DNA of 10,760 nt, from contig JAFYET010000299.1 of NCBI GenBank assembly GCA_017544125.1, forward strand, positions 1-10,760, written 5' to 3'. Position 1 is the first letter of the stretch, and each line of letters begins with the position of its first letter. The notes beneath the pieces are model-generated. The model saw nothing but the letters and a program-made list of their open reading frames with translations. It was not told the DNA's origin and ran no database searches. The DNA is from Ruminococcus sp. GTDB taxonomy: Bacteria > Bacillota > Clostridia > Oscillospirales > Ruminococcaceae. This document shows, piece by piece, positions 6,870-10,760 of this stretch. A program made the position numbers and the translations under genes.

Positions 6870-7631
6870 ATGGATAGTGTTAAGAAGATAAAGATAATGT
6901 ACGGTCCCTGCTCTGACAGGGTGTTCGGCTTTATCTATGAAAACGAGAATAGTGACAAAAGAAAGCACAGTGCTGTAATACTCTGCCACGGCTACAACAG
7001 CTGTCAGGCCGACCTGGAATACATGGCGCAGGCGCTGGCAAATGAGGGCTATTTAGCGCTGACGATAGATTTCAGAGGCGGCGGCACAAGGGTGATATCA
7101 ATGGGCAAGACCACCGATATGAGCTTAAAGACCGAGGTCGAGGACGTTTGCGGGGCAGTTGAATTCATAAAGCGCACAAGGGGCAGTGAATTTGACAAGC
7201 TCTACCTCTACGGCGAGAGCCAGGGAGGGCTTGTATCGCTTCTGACATCGGCGATGCTCGGTGACAGGATAGCGGGGCTTTTCCTGCTGTACCCTGCACT
7301 CTGCATACCCGATGATATGAGCAAGGTGACTATCCCCGAGGGGGAAGTTCACCACCTTATGGGAATGGACATCTCGCAGAAATACCTTGACGAGCTGCCG
7401 AAGTTCGATGTATATGAGATGATAAAGAGCTTTAGCGGCAGCATGACCATAGCTCACGGCGATGCTGACCCGCTTGTGAGGATAAGCTATTCGCAGAGGC
7501 TTTACGATCAGCAGAAAGCCCTCGGGCGTAACGTGACATTTGATACTTTTGAGGGTGAGGTACACGGTTTCTCACCCATTGGTGCGGCAAGGTGGTCGCA
7601 GATAGTTATTAACAGGCTGAAAGGAGAATAA
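6870..7631 (+). CDS. Alpha/beta hydrolase (serine hydrolase, possible acyl esterase)
   Basis: This is a single-domain alpha/beta hydrolase of 253 residues without signal peptide, so it is probably cytoplasmic. Counted from this start, the visible parts are the oxyanion-region motif CHGYN (39-43), the nucleophile elbow GESQG with Ser117, the acid in GDADPLV (Asp200) and the base in EVHGFS (His232). The triad is therefore complete. It resembles the dienelactone hydrolase/cinnamoyl-esterase-like group, but the substrate cannot be told. An ATG nine bases earlier (6861) is in frame. It directly abuts the Shine-Dalgarno TAAGGA (6855-6860), whereas the ATG at 6870 has the proper nine-base spacing, so I prefer 6870. 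Its last codons contain the ribosome binding site of pyrK, which starts four bases after its stop, so expression is tied to the pyrimidine genes. Confidence 0.88.
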   Translation: MDSVKKIKIMYGPCSDRVFGFIYENENSDKRKHSAVILCHGYNSCQADLEYMAQALANEGYLALTIDFRGGGTRVISMGKTTDMSLKTEVEDVCGAVEFIKRTRGSEFDKLYLYGESQGGLVSLLTSAMLGDRIAGLFLLYPALCIPDDMSKVTIPEGEVHHLMGMDISQKYLDELPKFDVYEMIKSFSGSMTIAHGDADPLVRISYSQRLYDQQKALGRNVTFDTFEGEVHGFSPIGAARWSQIVINRLKGE

Positions 7632-7635
7632 GCTT

Positions 7636-8406
7636 ATGTATATGCAGGGCGTTTACCCCATAATAGCAAAAAAGGCTATTGCAAAGGGTATATTTGATTT
7701 CACCGTGCTTTGCCCGGAGGTCGCAAAGGAGGCACAGCCGGGGCAGTTCGTTCAGATAGCGGCTGAGGGGTTCTTTTTAAGACGACCTATCTCGATATGT
7801 GACATTGACAAGGACAAGGGCACTTTAAGGCTCGTATTTGAAGTCAGGGGCAAGGGGACCGATAAGATATCGCAGCTGAATGTCGGCATGAACATTGACA
7901 TGATAGCCCCCTTAGGCAACGGCTTCAAGGTGCTGCCCGGCAAGAAAGCCATATGTATAGGCGGCGGCATCGGCACACCGCCCATGCTCGGCATTGCAAA
8001 GGAATACGGCAAGAACGCTAAGGCAATAAGCGGCTTCAGAAGTGCGGGCATTGCCATTTTGCAGGATGATTTTAAGGCTGCGGGAGCGCAGACTATTCTC
8101 TGCACAGACGACGGCACGGCAGGCATAAAGGGCTTTGTCACTGATGCGCTCAAAGCTGAGATAGCAAAGGAAAAGCCCGACATCATTTACGCCTGCGGAC
8201 CTATGGTAATGCTTAAGGGCGTGGCTTCGATAGCGCAGGAAAACGGCATAGAGTGTCAGGTATCACTCGAGCAGCGCATGGCGTGCGGTGTGGGCGCTTG
8301 CCTTGTATGCGTATGCCGCACAGTAAAGGACGGGCGTGAGATATTCTCACACGTATGCAAGGACGGTCCTGTATTTGACAGCGAGGAGGTGGCTTTTGAT
8401 GGCTGA
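7636..8406 (+). CDS. pyrK: Dihydroorotate dehydrogenase electron transfer subunit
   Basis: PyrK is the FAD and [2Fe-2S] subunit of class 1B dihydroorotate dehydrogenase; it passes electrons from the FMN of PyrD to NAD+. The 256-residue protein shows the expected order: a ferredoxin-reductase-like FAD domain with RRPIS (49-53), a nucleotide-binding domain with CIGGGIGTPPM (107-117) and YACGPM (185-190), and a C-terminal cluster-binding region. The cluster ligands are Cys217, Cys222, Cys225 and Cys241 (CGVGACLVCVC, then HVC). The 5-3-16 spacing is close to that known for Lactococcus PyrK. AAGGAG (7621-7626) is nine bases before the ATG. The gene overlaps pyrD by eight bases, as expected for subunits made in equal amounts. 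Confidence 0.96.
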   Translation: MYMQGVYPIIAKKAIAKGIFDFTVLCPEVAKEAQPGQFVQIAAEGFFLRRPISICDIDKDKGTLRLVFEVRGKGTDKISQLNVGMNIDMIAPLGNGFKVLPGKKAICIGGGIGTPPMLGIAKEYGKNAKAISGFRSAGIAILQDDFKAAGAQTILCTDDGTAGIKGFVTDALKAEIAKEKPDIIYACGPMVMLKGVASIAQENGIECQVSLEQRMACGVGACLVCVCRTVKDGREIFSHVCKDGPVFDSEEVAFDG

Positions 8407-9310
8407 CTTAAGAGTAAACGTTGCGGGCGTTGAGTTCAAAAACCCCGTTATACCTGCAAGCGGCTGCTTTGGCTACGGCAGAGAGTATGAGAAGTTCTAC
8501 CCTCTGTCAAAGCTCGGCGGCATATCCGTCAAGGGCACAACAAGGTATGAAAGAATGGGCAACCCGGGTCCTCGTGTGGCTGAGACACCAAGCGGTATGC
8601 TCAACTCTGTCGGGCTGCAAAACGGCGGCGTTGAGAAGTTCCTCTCCTACGAGCTGCCAAATCTCAAAACAAAAGGCACACGCATAATCGCAAACATAGC
8701 AGGCTCATCTGTTGAAGAAAGCGGCGAGCTTGCAGCAATGCTCAACGGCAGCGGTGTTGACATGATCGAGCTGAACATTTCCTGCCCGAACGTAAAGCAG
8801 GGCGGTGCGGCTTTCGGCACTGACTGCGTGATAGCAGGTCAGGTGACAAAGGCTGTAAGAGATGCAACAGACATTCCGCTTATGGTAAAGCTCTCGCCCA
8901 ATGTAACGAGCATAACAGACATAGCCAAGAGCGTTGAGGCAAACGGCGCAGATGCGGTATCGCTTATAAACACGCTTCTCGGTATGCGCATTGACATAAA
9001 GACACGCCGCCCGATACTCAAAAACAACGTGGGCGGGCTTTCAGGTCCTGCGGTGTTCCCCGTTGCGGTGAGAATGGTATGGCAGGTAGCAAATGCCGTT
9101 AAAATACCCGTTGTAGGCATGGGCGGCATAGCAACAGCCGAAGACGCAGTTGAAATGATGATGGCAGGCGCTTCGGCAATACAGGTAGGCGCTGCGATAT
9201 TTGCAGACCCCTTTGCCCCCGTGAAGATAGTTGACGGGCTTGAAAAATGGTGCAACGAAAACGGCGTTGAGCGCTTAAGCGACATAGTAGGCACGGTACA
9301 GCCGTGGTGA
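8399..9310 (+). CDS. pyrD: Dihydroorotate dehydrogenase, catalytic subunit (class 1B)
   Basis: PyrD oxidises dihydroorotate to orotate on FMN, the fourth step of UMP synthesis, and works as a complex with PyrK. From this start it has 303 residues, the normal class 1B length. The active-site loop ELNISCPN (124-131) has Cys129 as the catalytic base, as in class 1 enzymes; the membrane-bound class 2 enzymes use Ser. Lys45 (SVKGT), Lys164 (VKLSPN) and the C-terminal FMN phosphate loop VVGMGGI (238-244) are also present. The frame is open 63 bases further upstream to an ATG at 8336, but that would add 21 residues unlike the family. The ATG at 8399 has AGGAGG at 8384-8389, nine bases upstream. It overlaps the end of pyrK in ATGGCTGA, giving translational coupling. 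Confidence 0.97.
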   Translation: MADLRVNVAGVEFKNPVIPASGCFGYGREYEKFYPLSKLGGISVKGTTRYERMGNPGPRVAETPSGMLNSVGLQNGGVEKFLSYELPNLKTKGTRIIANIAGSSVEESGELAAMLNGSGVDMIELNISCPNVKQGGAAFGTDCVIAGQVTKAVRDATDIPLMVKLSPNVTSITDIAKSVEANGADAVSLINTLLGMRIDIKTRRPILKNNVGGLSGPAVFPVAVRMVWQVANAVKIPVVGMGGIATAEDAVEMMMAGASAIQVGAAIFADPFAPVKIVDGLEKWCNENGVERLSDIVGTVQPW

Positions 9311-9316
9311 TAAAGT

Positions 9317-9357
9317 GCATAGAAAAAAGAGCCCCCTGCGAGGCTCTTTTTTTATGC
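9317..9357. terminator. Bidirectional intrinsic terminator between pyrD and the convergent LRR protein gene
   Basis: An 11-pair stem, AAAAAAGAGCC (9323-9333) with GGCTCTTTTTT (9342-9352), encloses an eight-base loop. GCAT (9317-9320) and ATGC (9354-9357) extend it at the base. Each strand ends its hairpin in a run of Ts, so it can stop transcription from both sides. It begins seven bases after the pyrD stop and ends two bases before the minus-strand gene's stop codon. Confidence 0.9.
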
Positions 9358-9358
9358 G

Positions 9359-10528
9359 TTATTTTACCTTGACCTTCTTGACAGCGCTGTAGCCGCTGTA
9401 TAATCTTTTGCCGCTTACGGTCTTGTAGGTACGGACTTTGACGTAGTATGTCTTGCCCGACTTAAGACCCGATATAGTCTTTGTGAGCTTTGCGCTTGAT
9501 TTGCTTGCGGTCTTGCTCTTTGCAAAGCTGCTGCTTGTCGAGTATGTTATCTGATAAGCAGTGGCGTTCTTCTCCTTGGTGTATTTCACCTTGAGCTTGC
9601 CCTTGGCGGGGCTTGAAGCTGATTTAAGGGTAGTCTTGGGCGGGCAAACCTTAAAGGTCTTGCTGACGCTGCCGGAATACTTGCCCTTGCCCTTTATGGT
9701 AACTGTTGCAGTGCCTATCTTGGTGTTGTTCTTATAGGACAGTGTGTAGTCTGTGCCTGCTTTGAGAGTCTTGCCGCCTACCTTGACTACGGGCGACTGT
9801 GTAAGCGCCTTGCCGGTGTAGTGGCGGTTTTTGATATTTGTTACTGCGGCATTTTTGATGCTTGTCTGAATCGCACTATGCTTTAAGCCATTATCTTTTG
9901 CATACTTTTCAGCAGCGCTGCCTTTCGGGCAATATATAGTGAGATTTGTATTGGTAGCATTTTTATGTCCAGCACCATTTTCATCGGTATAATTATAGTA
10001 GCCGACAAAATTCATACCTAAGTTCTTGGCATTTTCATAAATAACCATTTCTCTTAGTGTGCCAATTCCATTAAAGGCAAAATCCCCTATTGATGTAACA
10101 TTTTTTGGAATAGTCACCTTTTTCAAAGCAGTGTATCCAAAAGCATTTGAACTTATTTCTTTAAGTGTAGAGGGCAATTTTACGCTTTCAAGTAATTCTG
10201 CACCATAAAAAGCAAAACCTTCTATTGTCGTTATTCCCTCGGGAATTGTAACACTCTTAATGTTTATACACCGCCATAACGCACCCTCGCCTATGCTTGC
10301 AACTGACTTCCCGTTGATTTTGGAAGGTATAGTCACCTTTGTATCTTTACCGTTATACTTGCTTATCTCTACTGTTCCGTCTTTAAGTACGGTATACTCA
10401 TAATCTCCATAACTCTCCGCACTCGCACTTATAAACGAGCCCAGCTCAACAGCCCCCTCCGGCAGCATAGCCGCTCCGCCGAAAACAAGGCTCAGCGCAA
10501 GAGCTGATGAAACAAATCTCTTTAACAT
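9359..10528 (-). CDS. Secreted leucine-rich-repeat protein with Ig-like and fibronectin III domains
   Basis: The 389-residue protein begins with a Sec signal peptide (MLKRF, then a hydrophobic stretch, with likely cleavage near ASA-ES at 37-38). Residues about 60-170 hold several BspA-type (LRR_5) repeats with the pattern SVTIPEGITTIEGFAF. They close with the usual cap YCPKGSAAEKYAKDNGL (199-215). Residues about 226-294 form an Ig-like module (HYTGKALTQSP to SGSVSKTFKV). Residues about 297-389 form a fibronectin III domain rich in Lys and Ser. No LPXTG anchor, dockerin or transmembrane end is seen; the very basic C-terminus may bind the wall by charge. Such proteins usually bind host, polysaccharide or other cells; the ligand here is unknown. 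GGAGGT (10536-10541) precedes the start. The LRR part is much poorer in G+C than the flanking parts. Confidence 0.9.
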   Translation of the reverse strand: MLKRFVSSALALSLVFGGAAMLPEGAVELGSFISASAESYGDYEYTVLKDGTVEISKYNGKDTKVTIPSKINGKSVASIGEGALWRCINIKSVTIPEGITTIEGFAFYGAELLESVKLPSTLKEISSNAFGYTALKKVTIPKNVTSIGDFAFNGIGTLREMVIYENAKNLGMNFVGYYNYTDENGAGHKNATNTNLTIYCPKGSAAEKYAKDNGLKHSAIQTSIKNAAVTNIKNRHYTGKALTQSPVVKVGGKTLKAGTDYTLSYKNNTKIGTATVTIKGKGKYSGSVSKTFKVCPPKTTLKSASSPAKGKLKVKYTKEKNATAYQITYSTSSSFAKSKTASKSSAKLTKTISGLKSGKTYYVKVRTYKTVSGKRLYSGYSAVKKVKVK

Positions 10529-10565
10529 ATTTTCTACCTCCTGTATATTTATACTCTGTATATCA

Positions 10566-10594
10566 ATTATATCACTTGTTTTTCATTGTGTCAA
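10566..10594 (-). promoter_or_regulatory. Perfect-consensus sigma-A promoter of the LRR protein gene
   Basis: On the minus strand TTGACA (10589-10594) and TATAAT (10566-10571) are both exact, separated by the ideal 17 bases. TGA before the -10 adds an extended -10 element. The leader to the start codon is about 30 bases and carries the GGAGGT ribosome binding site. Strong constitutive expression is expected unless repressed. Confidence 0.9.
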
Positions 10595-10627
10595 GAAAAA
10601 TATACAAATTGTTAATATAATTATAAA

Positions 10628-10760
10628 TTAAAATATGTCACGATACACCGAAAAGGCTTGCTTGTTATCATCATTCGGCTGGCAGTATGGCTTTTTGTCA
10701 ACGCCCCCGCCCTTTGCATATACTGTAAAAAACTCACACAGAAAGGGTGATACACTTGCA
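10628..10760 (-). CDS. Possible C-terminal end of a gene entering from the right (uncertain)
   Basis: On the minus strand a frame is open from the window edge to a TAA at 10628-10630, giving 43 codons that end AFSVYRDIF. The segment includes KGGGVDKKPY, which I cannot assign to a family. A plus-strand frame (ATG at 10635) is open over the same bases but has no ribosome binding site. No terminator lies between this stop and the promoter of the LRR gene. It may be a real gene end, a gene remnant or chance. Confidence 0.25.
   Translation of the reverse strand, partial: ASVSPFLCEFFTVYAKGGGVDKKPYCQPNDDNKQAFSVYRDIF

Noticed and set aside
8336..8398. Upstream ATG extending pyrD by 21 residues
   Set aside because: The extension lies within the pyrK cluster-binding region and does not look like the family; the ATG at 8399 has an ideal AGGAGG and overlaps pyrK in the common coupled way.
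1..10760. tRNA or rRNA genes, CRISPR arrays, insertion sequences, phage or toxin-antitoxin genes
   Set aside because: I saw no regularly spaced repeats, transposase or integrase motifs, or RNA gene signatures on either strand; nothing supports a mobile element despite the accessory block.

Overview
The window looks like chromosomal DNA from a gut or rumen clostridium, most likely Ruminococcus or a close Oscillospiraceae relative. The reasons are strong AGGAGG-type ribosome binding sites, a moderate base composition (33/60 G+C in a hand-counted stretch of pyrD), a class 1B dihydroorotate dehydrogenase with its PyrK partner, a long-form OMP decarboxylase, and a secreted leucine-rich-repeat/Ig-like/fibronectin III protein of the kind common in these bacteria. 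The genus is an inference from protein style, not a database match.

Layout. Bases 1-219 are the end of a ROK-family sugar kinase. It is followed closely on the + strand by ilvD (branched-chain amino acid synthesis), a small membrane-anchored protein of unknown function, pyrC and pyrF. This run ends at a strong intrinsic terminator (4732-4760). A second unit has its own likely promoter and a perfect 12-bp palindrome in its leader. It encodes an N-terminal AraC-type DNA-binding domain fused to a GGDEF domain, then a zinc-dependent deaminase. A third unit begins at a good sigma-A promoter (6422-6451) and carries a small unknown protein, an alpha/beta hydrolase, pyrK and pyrD. It ends at a terminator (9323-9353) shared with a convergent gene. 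That minus-strand gene (9359-10528) encodes the secreted LRR/Ig/Fn3 protein and is driven by a perfect-consensus promoter. The last 130 bases hold an uncertain partial reading frame.

How the genes work together. PyrC (dihydroorotase), PyrD-PyrK (dihydroorotate oxidation) and PyrF (OMP decarboxylase) are four parts of de novo UMP synthesis; carAB, pyrB and pyrE are not here. The pyrimidine genes are split into two blocks by about 2.9 kb of non-pyr genes: a regulator, a deaminase, an unknown protein and a hydrolase. The most interesting items are the AraC-GGDEF fusion, which contains an ideal in-frame internal translation start exactly at the domain junction, and an 8-bp palindromic core (TAACGTTA) found both just before that gene and just after the internal start codon.
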